Assembly: GCA_021799595.1 (NCBI GenBank)
Contig: JAJZAF010000004.1
Span: forward strand, 1 to 64,000
Length of the DNA stretch: 64,000 nt
Direction of reading: 5' to 3'
DNA from: a bacterium
GTDB lineage: Bacteria > Patescibacteriota > Saccharimonadia > Saccharimonadales > UBA4665
This document shows positions 1 through 11,663 of this stretch, piece after piece (position 1 is the stretch's first letter; the number at the start of each line of letters is the position of its first letter). The notes under the pieces were generated by a model that made no database searches, was not told the origin of the DNA, and was given only the letters and a program-made list of their open reading frames with translations. The translations under genes and the position numbers were made by a program.

Positions 1-79
1 GCAAAAGTGAGAGAGGAGCTCAAGCCTTAGCGACTGTTCTATCCATCTGCACCACCACCCGGCGGATGAACCCGACTAA

Positions 80-349
80 CTACTTCAAAGCCCTGGCCGC
101 TATTGGGTAGGGTGGGAGCACTTACCTCTCAGCTTCTTAATCATCATACCCATAATTCTGGTTGTCGTCGTAGTCACGCAGTATGTACTTCTTAAAAAGT
201 ATGATTTTAAGTGCAGTAATTGCGGTAATGTCTTCAGTCCTTCTTTGATGTCTGTACTACTTACTCCGCATAGTCTGGGAAGAAAGCGCTTAAGGTGTCC
301 TAAGTGTGGAGAAGTCACATGGGCGTCGCGAGTGCCTAAAGAACAATAA
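80..349 (+). pseudogene. Membrane-anchored zinc-ribbon protein without a usable start codon
   Basis: This open frame ends at TAA 347-349. It encodes a very hydrophobic stretch (LIIIPIILVVVVV, bases 137-175), a basic linker, and a zinc ribbon with two CxxC knuckles (CSNC and CPKC) that flank an FSPSLMSVLLTPHSLG segment. Single-TM plus zinc-ribbon proteins of this kind occur in several bacterial groups, and their function is unknown. No ATG, GTG or TTG precedes the hydrophobic stretch; the first ATG lies after the first CxxC. The gene is therefore either 5'-damaged or starts at a rare codon (ATA, ATT or CTG at 146-160). A short ATG frame at 66-110 (MNPTNYFKALAAIG) could be its original start if a one-base slip occurred near the G-run at 105-113. 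The protein identity is fairly clear; its status as a live gene is not. Confidence 0.5.
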
Positions 350-465
350 CTAGCTTCTCGCCGCATTGACTATTTTCCAACACTACAATCAATTCACACT
401 CAATAATCTGCCCTACTCATAATAAATAATGACAGCTCATAACATAGTCAGACAATCATAACCGA

Positions 466-471
466 TATAAT
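466..471 (+). promoter_or_regulatory. -10 box TATAAT of a leaderless transcript (tauE-like gene)
   Basis: A perfect TATAAT ends 6 nt before the ATG at 478. Transcription would therefore begin at or next to the start codon. No convincing -35 box and no ribosome binding site are visible. Confidence 0.6.
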
Positions 472-477
472 AGCTAT

Positions 478-1320
478 ATGACGTTACTCATATTCGTTTT
501 ATCGCTAGGTGCTATAGCTGTTGCCGCCGGCCTACTTGGCTCACTAGTTGGACTGGGTGGTGGCATTATTATCGTGCCAGTGCTTACTCTCTTGTTCCAT
601 ATTGATATTCGATTGGCTATTGGTGCTTCTCTGGTATCGGTGATAGCCACCTCGTCAGGTGCAGCAGTGACTTACGTACGAGAACGCTTAACTAACATAC
701 GTACCGGCATGTTTTTGGAAATTGGTACGACACTCGGTGCAATTTCAGGGGCCTATCTGACGACCAAGATTTCTAGCAACACTCTATTTATTTTATTTGC
801 CATTGTGCTAGCCTACTCGGCATTTATGCTACAGAGAAAAGGTTTAAGCAGCGATAAACCATTGACCGTATCCCACGACAAACTTGCCAACCAGCTTAAC
901 CTGCACAGCTCCTACTTTGATGAAAACCAACACCGCAACATCACGTATAAAGTAACCGGAACAAAAATTGGCCTATGTCTTATGTATATAGCTGGCCTTA
1001 TTTCGGCACTACTTGGTGTCGGCTCCGGTTCCTTAAAAGTTCCGGCGATGGATATTGCTATGCGCATGCCAATTAAAGCATCAGCTGCCACCAGTGACTT
1101 TATGATCGGCGTTACGGCAACGGCTAGTGCTGGAGCCTACTTTGCTCGCGGACAGATTAACCCGTTAATTGCCGCGCCGATAGCAATCGGAGTACTGATC
1201 GGCGCCATTATCGGGTCACGTCTCTTAAATCGGATTGCTCCGAATTCTGTCCAAGTTCTGCTTGTCATCGTGCTGATTATTGTTGCTCTTGAGATGTTAC
1301 AGCGAGGAGTACAGGTATGA
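478..1320 (+). CDS. TauE/SafE family membrane exporter (DUF81)
   Basis: This is a 280-aa polytopic protein with about eight hydrophobic segments in two related halves. The first half carries LLGSLVGLGGGIIIVPVL and the second LISALLGVGSGSLKVPAM, the glycine-rich repeats typical of TauE/SafE (TSUP) transporters. Family members are linked to export of sulfite, sulfonates or other organic anions. The substrate cannot be read from the sequence and no sulfur genes lie nearby. The ATG sits 6 nt after a TATAAT box with no Shine-Dalgarno sequence, so the mRNA is probably leaderless. The stop overlaps the start of the downstream DUF1634 gene, a common partner of TauE genes, so the two are probably co-translated. 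Confidence 0.85.
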   Translation: MTLLIFVLSLGAIAVAAGLLGSLVGLGGGIIIVPVLTLLFHIDIRLAIGASLVSVIATSSGAAVTYVRERLTNIRTGMFLEIGTTLGAISGAYLTTKISSNTLFILFAIVLAYSAFMLQRKGLSSDKPLTVSHDKLANQLNLHSSYFDENQHRNITYKVTGTKIGLCLMYIAGLISALLGVGSGSLKVPAMDIAMRMPIKASAATSDFMIGVTATASAGAYFARGQINPLIAAPIAIGVLIGAIIGSRLLNRIAPNSVQVLLVIVLIIVALEMLQRGVQV

Positions 1321-1724
1321 GTAAAACGTGGCAGACTAAGCAACACCAAGATATATATATCCGTCGAGTTGAATTGTTGGTCAGCCTCGTACTGCAAGTC
1401 GGTGTGTTGCTCAGTTCGACTGTTATTTTCATTGGGTTAGTGCTGTTCTTCGTCCATGCTAAAAGTGGCCCATACAAACTTTTCACAACTACCCACTATG
1501 CATTTCCGCATAGTATCAGAGAGCTAACTTTGTCGCTGAAAGCAAAAAGCGGTATTGGTTTTATAGAGCTAGGCGTACTATTGCTCATTCTTACGCCTAT
1601 TACGCGGGTAGCGGTCTCGATACTATCATTTTTGATCATTAGAGATAAACTCATGACATTGATTACATTATTCGTACTGATTGTCCTAATCAGTTCATTC
1701 TGGCTTGGTATGGCTGTTCGCTAA
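1317..1724 (+). CDS. DUF1634 membrane protein
   Basis: This 135-aa protein has three predicted membrane segments (about residues 23-48, 80-105 and 112-134) and the family-like stretch KSGIGFIELGVLLLILTPITRVAVSI, given here only to identify the core around residues 75-100. DUF1634 proteins are very often encoded beside TauE/SafE exporters, as here, and probably act as an accessory subunit; no biochemical function is established. The ATG overlaps the tauE-like stop (ATGA), and an AGGAG at about 1303-1308 can serve as ribosome binding site. Confidence 0.8.
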   Translation: MSKTWQTKQHQDIYIRRVELLVSLVLQVGVLLSSTVIFIGLVLFFVHAKSGPYKLFTTTHYAFPHSIRELTLSLKAKSGIGFIELGVLLLILTPITRVAVSILSFLIIRDKLMTLITLFVLIVLISSFWLGMAVR

Positions 1725-1903
1725 CATACTTCAAGCATTGCTACAGCTGACAACCGCCGGCAAGTTAATCACAAAAGAGCTATTTGAAATCTCTCCACTA
1801 CACGAACATAGGTCAGTATTATCAGCCATGTTCGGCAGTATACAGATATAACGAGCGATAAGTTTGTCGAGTCAGTATTGCCCCAGCAATGATTGACAAA
1901 GTT

Positions 1904-1980
1904 TGGTGGAGCATACCGGATTCGAACCGGTCACCTCCCGGCTGCCAGCCGGACGCTCTAGCCAAATGAGCTAATGCCCC
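1904..1980 (-). tRNA. tRNA-Ala (anticodon GGC)
   Basis: The minus strand folds as a full cloverleaf. The acceptor stem is GGGGCAT/ATGCTCC with one G-T pair, the D stem is GCTC/GAGC, the anticodon stem is TCCGG/CCGGG with loop CTGGCAG, and the T arm is ACCGG-TTCGAAT-CCGGT. The anticodon GGC reads GCC/GCU alanine codons. The 3' CCA is encoded. Confidence 0.95.
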
Positions 1981-2033
1981 GTAGTCTCATTTATCATATC
2001 AATGCTGACAGTAAGTTCAAGTCAAGTTTTTTT

Positions 2034-3287
2034 CTAAACCCAGCCTGCTACTGTTTGATACAAAACTACTACAGAAAGCACGCCGACTATAGCTACGCAT
2101 ACGGTGGCAACGGCACGAAAGATCGGCCCATTGGCCGCTTTACCCAGCAAGGATTTTTTATTAGCCAGGACCAAAATATACATGAGCAACAGTGGCGTAA
2201 TAATACCATTTAGCACCTGGGCGTTAACGAGAGTAGAAATTAGGTTGCTCGGTATTAGGGCGATGGTGGCTCCGACCACGATTTGAACTGTAAAAAGTCC
2301 GAGAAAAATGGGGGCTTCAGAGAACTTCTTACTAACACTCCGTTCCGAACCCATCGTTTCACTCACTGCATAAGCCGTCGAGAGTGGCACGACGGCAGCT
2401 GCTAGCGCGCTAGCACCCAATAATCCGATACCGAAGAGTTCGGTAGCCAGCGATCCGGCAACCGGTTTAAGGGCTAATGCTGCCTGACTGGCAGAAGCAA
2501 GCGGTGCTCGATGGGTAATAGCTGCAGCTGTGGCAATAATGATGAAAATACTAATTATGTTAGCGAACACTGTGCCCACGATAGTATCAATCCTCTCCCG
2601 TTTGTACTCGTTTGGTCCAATACCCTTGTCCGGCACTGCGGCTGCAATGTAAAACTGCATATAGGGAGTAATGGTTGTGCCTATTAACGCCACGCTTAAA
2701 AAGAGAAAGCTTTTACTGGTAAGCAGGTGTGGCAAAAGTAAATTACTACTTACAACCCCCCAATGAGGATGCGCTAGAATAGCTGCCACTGGGTAGGTTA
2801 AAAAGGCGAGAGATAAAACCAAAAAAAGTCGTTCTGCCCGACGATAACTACTAAATACCACCAATGCCCAGACCAAGAAGGCAGCGATTGGCACCGATAC
2901 ATAACGGCTAATGTGAAATAACTGCAACGCAGCGGCAATACCGGCAAATTCACTTACGACCAGTCCGCCATTCGCAATAATAAAGGCAATAATGGCTAAC
3001 GTTGTGAAGCGAATTGAGAAGTGTTCACGTATCAGCGACCCTAAACCCTCACCGCTATATGCCCCTAACCGGGCACTCATTTCCTGTACAATGACAAGCG
3101 CAATCGTTACTAACACCATAATAAAGAGCGTGCGGTAGCCAAACTGGGCACCAGCTGAAGCATAGGTTGCTACCCCACCAGCATCGTTGCCGGCATTAGC
3201 TGCAATGAGACCAGGACCAAGTAGCGCAATACCAATTAAAAATTTGGAGCGAGTTCCCTTTAGTTTTTCGAAGATAGCCCTGGTCAT
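2034..3287 (-). CDS. NRAMP-related divalent metal permease, possibly a Mg2+-type (NRMT) member
   Basis: This is a 417-aa protein with about 11 membrane segments and the NRAMP/SLC11 fold signature near its N terminus (ALLGPGLIAANAGNDAGG, residues 21-38). The classical metal-binding DPGN in helix 1 is replaced by DAGG (Asp35 kept). The helix-6 MPHN-type motif is replaced by ITPYMQFY (residues 206-213). Loss of the binding methionine and of these motifs is what is known for NRAMP-related Mg2+ transporters, so Mg2+ is a better guess than Mn2+ or Fe2+. The start overlaps the stop of the upstream MgtE-type sensor gene (ATGA at 3284-3287), so the two are translationally coupled. The family is certain; the substrate is inferred. 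Confidence 0.8.
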   Translation of the reverse strand: MTRAIFEKLKGTRSKFLIGIALLGPGLIAANAGNDAGGVATYASAGAQFGYRTLFIMVLVTIALVIVQEMSARLGAYSGEGLGSLIREHFSIRFTTLAIIAFIIANGGLVVSEFAGIAAALQLFHISRYVSVPIAAFLVWALVVFSSYRRAERLFLVLSLAFLTYPVAAILAHPHWGVVSSNLLLPHLLTSKSFLFLSVALIGTTITPYMQFYIAAAVPDKGIGPNEYKRERIDTIVGTVFANIISIFIIIATAAAITHRAPLASASQAALALKPVAGSLATELFGIGLLGASALAAAVVPLSTAYAVSETMGSERSVSKKFSEAPIFLGLFTVQIVVGATIALIPSNLISTLVNAQVLNGIITPLLLMYILVLANKKSLLGKAANGPIFRAVATVCVAIVGVLSVVVLYQTVAGWV

Positions 3288-4585
3288 GAGAATATCCGCG
3301 GAAAATGAAAGCGACCATCCTCCGGCATGAAGGCATCAATAATATCATCAGCTAGAATACGGCCCAGTGGGTGTCTGTTATTATCGACCACGAGAATAGA
3401 GTACTGCCGGTTGGTAATTAAACAATCGGCTACCGTGTCAAGACTATCTTCAGGATTGACTACCTCTGGTGGTTGTTTATGAACAAGCGACTCAATTTTT
3501 TGATTTGGAGATGCAACGAACAAATCCCCGAAGTTGAGATCATCAACGAATCGCCCTTTGCCATCCACGACCACTACCCCACTGGTTGAGCTTTCGTCCT
3601 TATCTCCGTGACGCAAACGATCAGCAATATCTTTAATTGTTTCATCCTTCGTCGCTATCACCATACCACTGTTCATAATACCCCCAGCGGTTGTTTCCCT
3701 GTGAGCCAGAACAGCTGTCACTCGTTCACTCGCCTTTTTCGGCAAGCGAGCAATCAGTTGATCACGAAACTCGCCATCGATATCTCGTAGAGCATCGGCG
3801 GCTTCATCAGGTTCCATCTTTGCGAGATATGACGCAGCAGCTTCAGGAGTTGATTCTCTTAGCAGCGACTCCAACTCCTCTGCCTGCATTTCTTCCAAAG
3901 CATCAGCAGCTTGTTCAATCGGCAACACCTGCAAAAGTTCCTGACGCTGAGCACGTCCGAGATCTTCAAGCAGATCAGCAAGCTCAGCGGGTTTCAGTCG
4001 CTGTAATTCACGACTCGTAGCACTAAGGCGCAAACTACTTTTGCCATCGCTGGCCTGTCCAAAACTTTGAATAGTGCTCCAATCAATAACTGACCGCGCA
4101 TATGGCCGTTTCCGCCACCGACGCGGCAAAAGACGTCTTAAGAGCGATAGATAACTGACGTCTACTGCTACCAAACGAATGCCACCCGAAACAGTAATGT
4201 ACAGGTCAGCAGCTCGCACGACTCGAGCACCTTCGACATCAACGAGTTGGTGATCAAGTACATCAGTAGCTAAACAAGCTTCACCAGAACGTGGCTGAAA
4301 ATCTCTCAGATCCAGTCGGGCAGTTTTAAGATTAACAGCATCAAATGTTATATGGGCAATCTCATTGGCCGGAATCCAAACTACTCGTCGGCCAACTTTT
4401 ACCAAAATGCCACTGAGTAGCGGATAGCGTTGTTGCTGATCCCAACGACAGACAAGATCAACAAGACGACCAACTTCTTGACCGTCCTTATGTATTACCC
4501 GCGCACCCAATAGACCAGCTACTGATAGCAGTGAGTCAAGTGGGAAAGTGTGGGCACTGCGGATGGAGGGAAAATGACGGAACAT
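3284..4585 (-). CDS. MgtE-type sensor protein: PRC-barrel-like, MgtE N-terminal and CBS-pair domains without the pore
   Basis: The product is 433 aa when started at ATG 4585, which has AAGGAG at 4595-4600 with good spacing; an upstream in-frame ATG at 4624 lacks such a site. PRC-barrel-like regions (about residues 25-75 and 107-155) come first. They are followed by an MgtE N-terminal superhelix rich in acidic repeats (ELADLLEDLGRAQRQELL and related units, about 195-300) and a pair of CBS domains (about 310-430). In MgtE channels these soluble domains sense Mg2+ and gate the pore; here no membrane segment follows. The next overlapping gene is an NRAMP-type permease, so this protein probably regulates that permease. 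It lies behind a long structured leader and a consensus promoter. Confidence 0.8.
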   Translation of the reverse strand: MFRHFPSIRSAHTFPLDSLLSVAGLLGARVIHKDGQEVGRLVDLVCRWDQQQRYPLLSGILVKVGRRVVWIPANEIAHITFDAVNLKTARLDLRDFQPRSGEACLATDVLDHQLVDVEGARVVRAADLYITVSGGIRLVAVDVSYLSLLRRLLPRRWRKRPYARSVIDWSTIQSFGQASDGKSSLRLSATSRELQRLKPAELADLLEDLGRAQRQELLQVLPIEQAADALEEMQAEELESLLRESTPEAAASYLAKMEPDEAADALRDIDGEFRDQLIARLPKKASERVTAVLAHRETTAGGIMNSGMVIATKDETIKDIADRLRHGDKDESSTSGVVVVDGKGRFVDDLNFGDLFVASPNQKIESLVHKQPPEVVNPEDSLDTVADCLITNRQYSILVVDNNRHPLGRILADDIIDAFMPEDGRFHFPRIFS

Positions 4586-4756
4586 AAGTAGTAACTCCTT
4601 AAAACTTATACGGTCAAAAGCCAAGCTGAGACAATACGATCAAACTTGGCTTTTATACCTTGTATTTATTCGTGCGCGCCCACCCGGCGGCGGGTTTATA
4701 ACGAAAGATGTTTGTTTTATCTGTTTGTTAGACGCGCCGCGACTTGCGCACGATCT
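4586..4756 (-). promoter_or_regulatory. Structured 5' leader of the MgtE-type/NRAMP operon (candidate metal-responsive RNA)
   Basis: From the predicted start near 4756 the leader runs about 170 nt to the ATG. It contains a long-range perfect 7-bp pairing (GCGCACG at 4746-4752 with CGTGCGC at 4671-4677). A GC-rich 6-bp hairpin lies inside it (about 4679-4694, four-base loop). The leader ends with a 10-bp stem (4616-4625 with 4645-4654, 19-nt loop) whose 3' arm ends in TTTT just before the ribosome binding site. This arrangement resembles an aptamer plus a terminator or attenuator. I do not recognise the M-box or yybP-ykoY consensus in it. Confidence 0.45.
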
Positions 4757-4762
4757 ACACTC

Positions 4763-4790
4763 ATACTACGGTATTATCCGTTTTTGTCAA
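4763..4790 (-). promoter_or_regulatory. Promoter of the MgtE-type/NRAMP operon
   Basis: On the minus strand a perfect -35 TTGACA (4785-4790) is followed after 16 bp by TAGTAT (4763-4768). Transcription would begin near 4756. Confidence 0.65.
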
Positions 4791-4814
4791 GTTTACAAGA
4801 TATACTTATGAATA

Positions 4815-5072
4815 CTAGTTACGTTCACGTACGTTGAAACGGCGATATGCAATAGCGGTCATAAACGTAACAGCTGTCAGGTAAATCAACCCGGCAAGGC
4901 ACGCCGGCAATAATGCGCTATGAGTACTCCACACAAGGTAAATACCAGAAGCAAACGTTGAACCGATCAACCCATAGTTCACCTGAAATGCCCGCTTTGA
5001 CGGTCGTAATAGAACATAACTGCTAGAAGCGATGCTGGCAAGAGCAATCATGACATGCACTAAAATTATCAT
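4815..5072 (-). CDS. Small membrane protein of unknown function
   Basis: This 85-aa protein is mostly hydrophobic, with three likely membrane helices (about residues 1-20, 30-48 and 54-75) and a basic C-terminal tail (YRRFNVRERN). I do not recognise a family. The ATG lies 6 nt downstream of TATACT (minus strand 5079-5084) with no ribosome binding site, so the mRNA is probably leaderless. The 3' end lies just upstream of the promoter for the MgtE-type operon, so it is a separate transcription unit. Confidence 0.6.
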   Translation of the reverse strand: MIILVHVMIALASIASSSYVLLRPSKRAFQVNYGLIGSTFASGIYLVWSTHSALLPACLAGLIYLTAVTFMTAIAYRRFNVRERN

Positions 5073-5078
5073 ACTTTC

Positions 5079-5084
5079 AGTATA
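5079..5084 (-). promoter_or_regulatory. -10 box TATACT, leaderless start of the 85-aa membrane protein
   Basis: On the minus strand TATACT is followed by 6 nt and then the ATG at 5072. No clear -35 box is present. Confidence 0.5.
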
Positions 5085-5113
5085 TCATTAATCGCTGGTA
5101 AGCATATACAGTA

Positions 5114-8851
<3,738 letters not shown>

Positions 8852-8858
8852 AACCTCT

Positions 8859-8864
8859 AGTATA
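8859..8864 (-). promoter_or_regulatory. -10 box TATACT ahead of the 332-aa membrane protein and ligA
   Basis: The hexamer is 7 nt from the ATG at 8851 on the minus strand. The intervening AGAGGTT could act as a weak ribosome binding site only if transcription began further upstream. Confidence 0.5.
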
Positions 8865-8890
8865 TAAGATTTTGCCCTGAGAGTGTGACG

Positions 8891-9769
8891 TTAGGCATGT
8901 AGTTCCATTTTCTGCAAACGTTCAATCCGGGCATCAATCGGGGGGTGAGTCGAAAATAGGTTGCTAATACTGTGAGCTCTTAATGGGTTCACAAAAAACA
9001 TATGCGCCGTTGCCGTATTTTGACGACGAACGACACTACCGGTACGCTTAATCTTCATAAGTGCGTTAATCAACCCTTCGGGATAACGAGTTGTGAGTGC
9101 CCCCGTTGCATCAGCCAAATATTCTCGCTGACGGCTAATCGACAGCTGTATGAGCATAGCAACGAGCGGGGCTAATATGGCGGCAATGATGCCCAAGAAG
9201 AAGAAAATCTGGTTATTTTCATCACGGTCGCCACCTCCGAAAAAAGTGAGACGAAGCATAATGTCAGCAACGAGCGAAATGACAGCAGTAAGCGCAAAGG
9301 CGATCATGCTGACACGGATATCGTAATTCTTGACGTGTCCCAGCTCATGAGCGATTACTCCCTGCAACTCTTCATCATTCATTATATCGAGTAATCCGGA
9401 AGTGACGCAGACAGCCGAATGTTTTGGATCACGGCCGGTTGCAAAGGCATTGGGCGACGGATCATTCATAATATATACCCTTGGCATTGGCAAGCCATCG
9501 GTAATTGCCAGGTTCTCAATAATGCGCCACAGCCTTGGATTGTCACTTTTTTTAATCTCTCGAGCTCTATTAATTGCTAAAGCCATTTTTGAGCCAAGGT
9601 AGTAGCTGGCGATAGTATAAATACCAGCACCAATCAGAGCACCATAAAATACACCGGTGCCGCCACCGAGATACTTATCGAAGATCCAGATAATAGCTGC
9701 TAGAAATATGAGAAAAATAACCATGATGAAGATAGTTCGATGCTTATTGGCGGCAATGTCTGAATACAT
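8891..9769 (-). CDS. htpX: Membrane zinc metalloprotease HtpX (M48)
   Basis: HtpX degrades misfolded membrane proteins. The 292-aa product has two N-terminal membrane helices (about 13-30 and 34-56) and the zinc-binding HELGH at residues 141-145. Two more hydrophobic segments follow, then the third-ligand region REYLADATGA. A GAGAGG motif lies upstream of the ATG at a usable distance. It follows lemA by 26 nt; lemA-htpX pairs are widespread in bacteria. Confidence 0.95.
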   Translation of the reverse strand: MYSDIAANKHRTIFIMVIFLIFLAAIIWIFDKYLGGGTGVFYGALIGAGIYTIASYYLGSKMALAINRAREIKKSDNPRLWRIIENLAITDGLPMPRVYIMNDPSPNAFATGRDPKHSAVCVTSGLLDIMNDEELQGVIAHELGHVKNYDIRVSMIAFALTAVISLVADIMLRLTFFGGGDRDENNQIFFFLGIIAAILAPLVAMLIQLSISRQREYLADATGALTTRYPEGLINALMKIKRTGSVVRRQNTATAHMFFVNPLRAHSISNLFSTHPPIDARIERLQKMELHA

Positions 9770-9795
9770 ATAACCTCTCGTTCTCTTTTAACAAG

Positions 9796-10365
9796 TTAAA
9801 ATTGGACTTTGACAGGCTCCGCAATGGCTGCTGCTTGACCTTCGTCAACTTCAAAATATTCTTTATCCTTGTTAAAACCAAGACGGGCAGCAAACATATT
9901 AGTCGGAAACGTTTTGCGCTTGGTATTAAAGTCTCGGACAACACCATTATAGAAACGACGAGAGGCTTGAATTTTGTCTTCAGTATCTGTCAATTCTGCT
10001 TGCAATTCCTGAAAATTCTGCGTGGCCTTTAGGTCAGGGTAATTTTCTGCAACAGCAAATAAACTTTTCATAGCTGTCTGGAAACCATTCTCTGCTTTTG
10101 CAGTTTCAGCAGGACCTTGGGCGTTCAATACCTTCGTTCGAGCCGCTGTCACGTCTTCAAAAACTGTCTTCTCATGACTGGCATACCCCTTAACGGTGTT
10201 GATGAGGTTGGGAATAAGGTCATAGCGCCTTTTTAGTTGAACAGTAATATCGCTCCAGGCTTCATTGGCTTGCTGATTTAAGCGAACCAGACCGTTATAC
10301 ATCATGACAGCTGAAAAGATAGCAATCAGGACGACAACGACAATAATGATGATTACGGCAGTCAT
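9796..10365 (-). CDS. lemA: LemA family protein
   Basis: This 189-aa protein has one N-terminal membrane helix (AVIIIIVVVVLIAIFSAVMM) and a helical cytosolic or extracytosolic domain with the family signatures NEAWSDITVQLKRRYDLIPNL, here around residues 34-54, and RFYNGVVRDFN. LemA proteins are membrane-attached four-helix bundles of unclear function that usually accompany HtpX. AAGGAG lies 7-8 nt before the ATG. A TATAAT (minus strand, 10400-10405) places transcription start about 27 nt upstream, so this mRNA has a leader, unlike many neighbours. Confidence 0.92.
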   Translation of the reverse strand: MTAVIIIIVVVVLIAIFSAVMMYNGLVRLNQQANEAWSDITVQLKRRYDLIPNLINTVKGYASHEKTVFEDVTAARTKVLNAQGPAETAKAENGFQTAMKSLFAVAENYPDLKATQNFQELQAELTDTEDKIQASRRFYNGVVRDFNTKRKTFPTNMFAARLGFNKDKEYFEVDEGQAAAIAEPVKVQF

Positions 10366-10399
10366 GAATTTCTCCTTATCATAGTAACTAACTAAGGCT

Positions 10400-10405
10400 A
10401 TTATA
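10400..10405 (-). promoter_or_regulatory. -10 box TATAAT of the lemA-htpX operon
   Basis: On the minus strand TATAAT lies 35 nt before the lemA ATG, leaving room for a short leader with AAGGAG. It shares the 86-bp intergenic gap with the divergent carboxypeptidase-like gene. Confidence 0.5.
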
Positions 10406-10438
10406 CAGCATACATCCTCGTCGTGAGTAAATACCTGC

Positions 10439-10444
10439 TATTAT
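10439..10444 (+). promoter_or_regulatory. -10 box TATTAT of a leaderless transcript (carboxypeptidase-like gene)
   Basis: TATTAT is followed by 7 nt and the ATG at 10452. There is no ribosome binding site. Confidence 0.45.
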
Positions 10445-10451
10445 TAAGTAT

Positions 10452-11663
10452 ATGCTCAGGAAGAAGCTAATATTTAGTTTTTCAGCAATCCTGATAGTAA
10501 TACTTATCGCTTATGCCGGTTTTTGTTTAGTTAGACCAATTACAGTGAGAGGCTTTGGCAAAGATGATAATTCAACCCTCGATGCTGCCTCAACCATTCA
10601 GTGGCCGCAAGTCGGCGAGGCTGCTGTTGGTATACTCGGCAGTCACACCATTATTACTAATGGTCCACAGACACCTACTCCAACCGCCAGTGTGGCAAAG
10701 CTCATTACTGCAGTAATGGTGTTAAAGGCTAAACCGCTTGCAGTAGGAGAGCAAGGTCCCTCAATCACTTTTACTACCAGTGATGTGGCAATCTATGGTC
10801 ACTACCTCGATGAACAAGGATCAGTCCTTCCTGTTGTAGCCGGAGAAACTATGAGTGAATACCAGGCGCTTGAGGCAATGTTACTGCCATCAGCGGATAA
10901 TGTAGCCGACTCGCTCGCTATCTGGGCGTATGGATCTTTGTCGGCCTATTCCCAAGCTGCTAACACTTACATAGCTGCACAGGGTTTGCATGACACGCAT
11001 GTCGGTACTGACGCAAGCGGGTATGATCCTTCTACCACTTCCACTGCTCAGAATATGGTAATGCTGGGTGAGCTCGCTATGAATAATCCGGTCATTGCTT
11101 CTATTGTCAGCCAATCTAATGCAACCGGTATTCCTCTAGAGACTTCTATTCATAACGTCAATAGTCTCCTAGGAACAGACGGCATTGTTGGTATTAAAAC
11201 CGGGAATACCGACCAAGCTGGTGGTGTGTTCGTGTCTGCCTCGCAGATTACTCTTAATAACAAAATGGTTACTGTTATTACCGCACTGGCAAAGACACAA
11301 ACTCTGGCAGCTGCATTAAAAGATAGCATTCCCTTCATAGCCAGTACACATACTGATTTCACGAGTGACACAATTATCAGGGCCGGTTCAGTAGTCGCTC
11401 ATTACCAATTACCCTGGGGCGGTACTGTCCCGGTCATTGCTACTCAGAATGTTACACTAACTACTTGGAAAGACAGTCCTACTAGTTCGACAATAAGTCT
11501 GCGGCCTTTGCAAGCTAGTAAGCAGACGCCTCAGACAGTAGGCAGGATGACCGCCTGGCAATCTGGGGTAGCAAGTGAAAAATATACTCCTCTCGCCTTG
11601 CAGCAAGCTCTTCCTCAGCCAAGCATAAGCTGGCGATTGATACATCCACTTGTTGACATATGA
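10452..11663 (+). CDS. D-alanyl-D-alanine carboxypeptidase family protein (S11, PBP5-like)
   Basis: The family trims the terminal D-Ala from peptidoglycan stem peptides outside the membrane. The 403-aa product has an N-terminal signal anchor (residues 5-28), the acylation motif SVAK (Ser80-Lys83), and the KTG motif at 249-251. The second active-site motif, usually SxN, reads SADN (147-150), so Asp replaces the usual Asn unless the motif is shifted by one. No C-terminal PBP5 amphipathic anchor is obvious. The gene is divergent from lemA and probably leaderless. The fold assignment is firm; activity is uncertain because of the SxN change. Confidence 0.85.
   Translation: MLRKKLIFSFSAILIVILIAYAGFCLVRPITVRGFGKDDNSTLDAASTIQWPQVGEAAVGILGSHTIITNGPQTPTPTASVAKLITAVMVLKAKPLAVGEQGPSITFTTSDVAIYGHYLDEQGSVLPVVAGETMSEYQALEAMLLPSADNVADSLAIWAYGSLSAYSQAANTYIAAQGLHDTHVGTDASGYDPSTTSTAQNMVMLGELAMNNPVIASIVSQSNATGIPLETSIHNVNSLLGTDGIVGIKTGNTDQAGGVFVSASQITLNNKMVTVITALAKTQTLAAALKDSIPFIASTHTDFTSDTIIRAGSVVAHYQLPWGGTVPVIATQNVTLTTWKDSPTSSTISLRPLQASKQTPQTVGRMTAWQSGVASEKYTPLALQQALPQPSISWRLIHPLVDI

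Noticed and set aside
1-50. tRNA-like string on the minus strand (GCAGATGGATAGAAC resembles a D loop)
   Set aside because: No matching D stem, anticodon stem or T arm can be formed, so no cloverleaf is supported.
1974-2213. 79-codon plus-strand frame overlapping tRNA-Ala and the NRAMP gene
   Set aside because: It runs antisense to a well-supported permease and a tRNA, so it is a chance frame.
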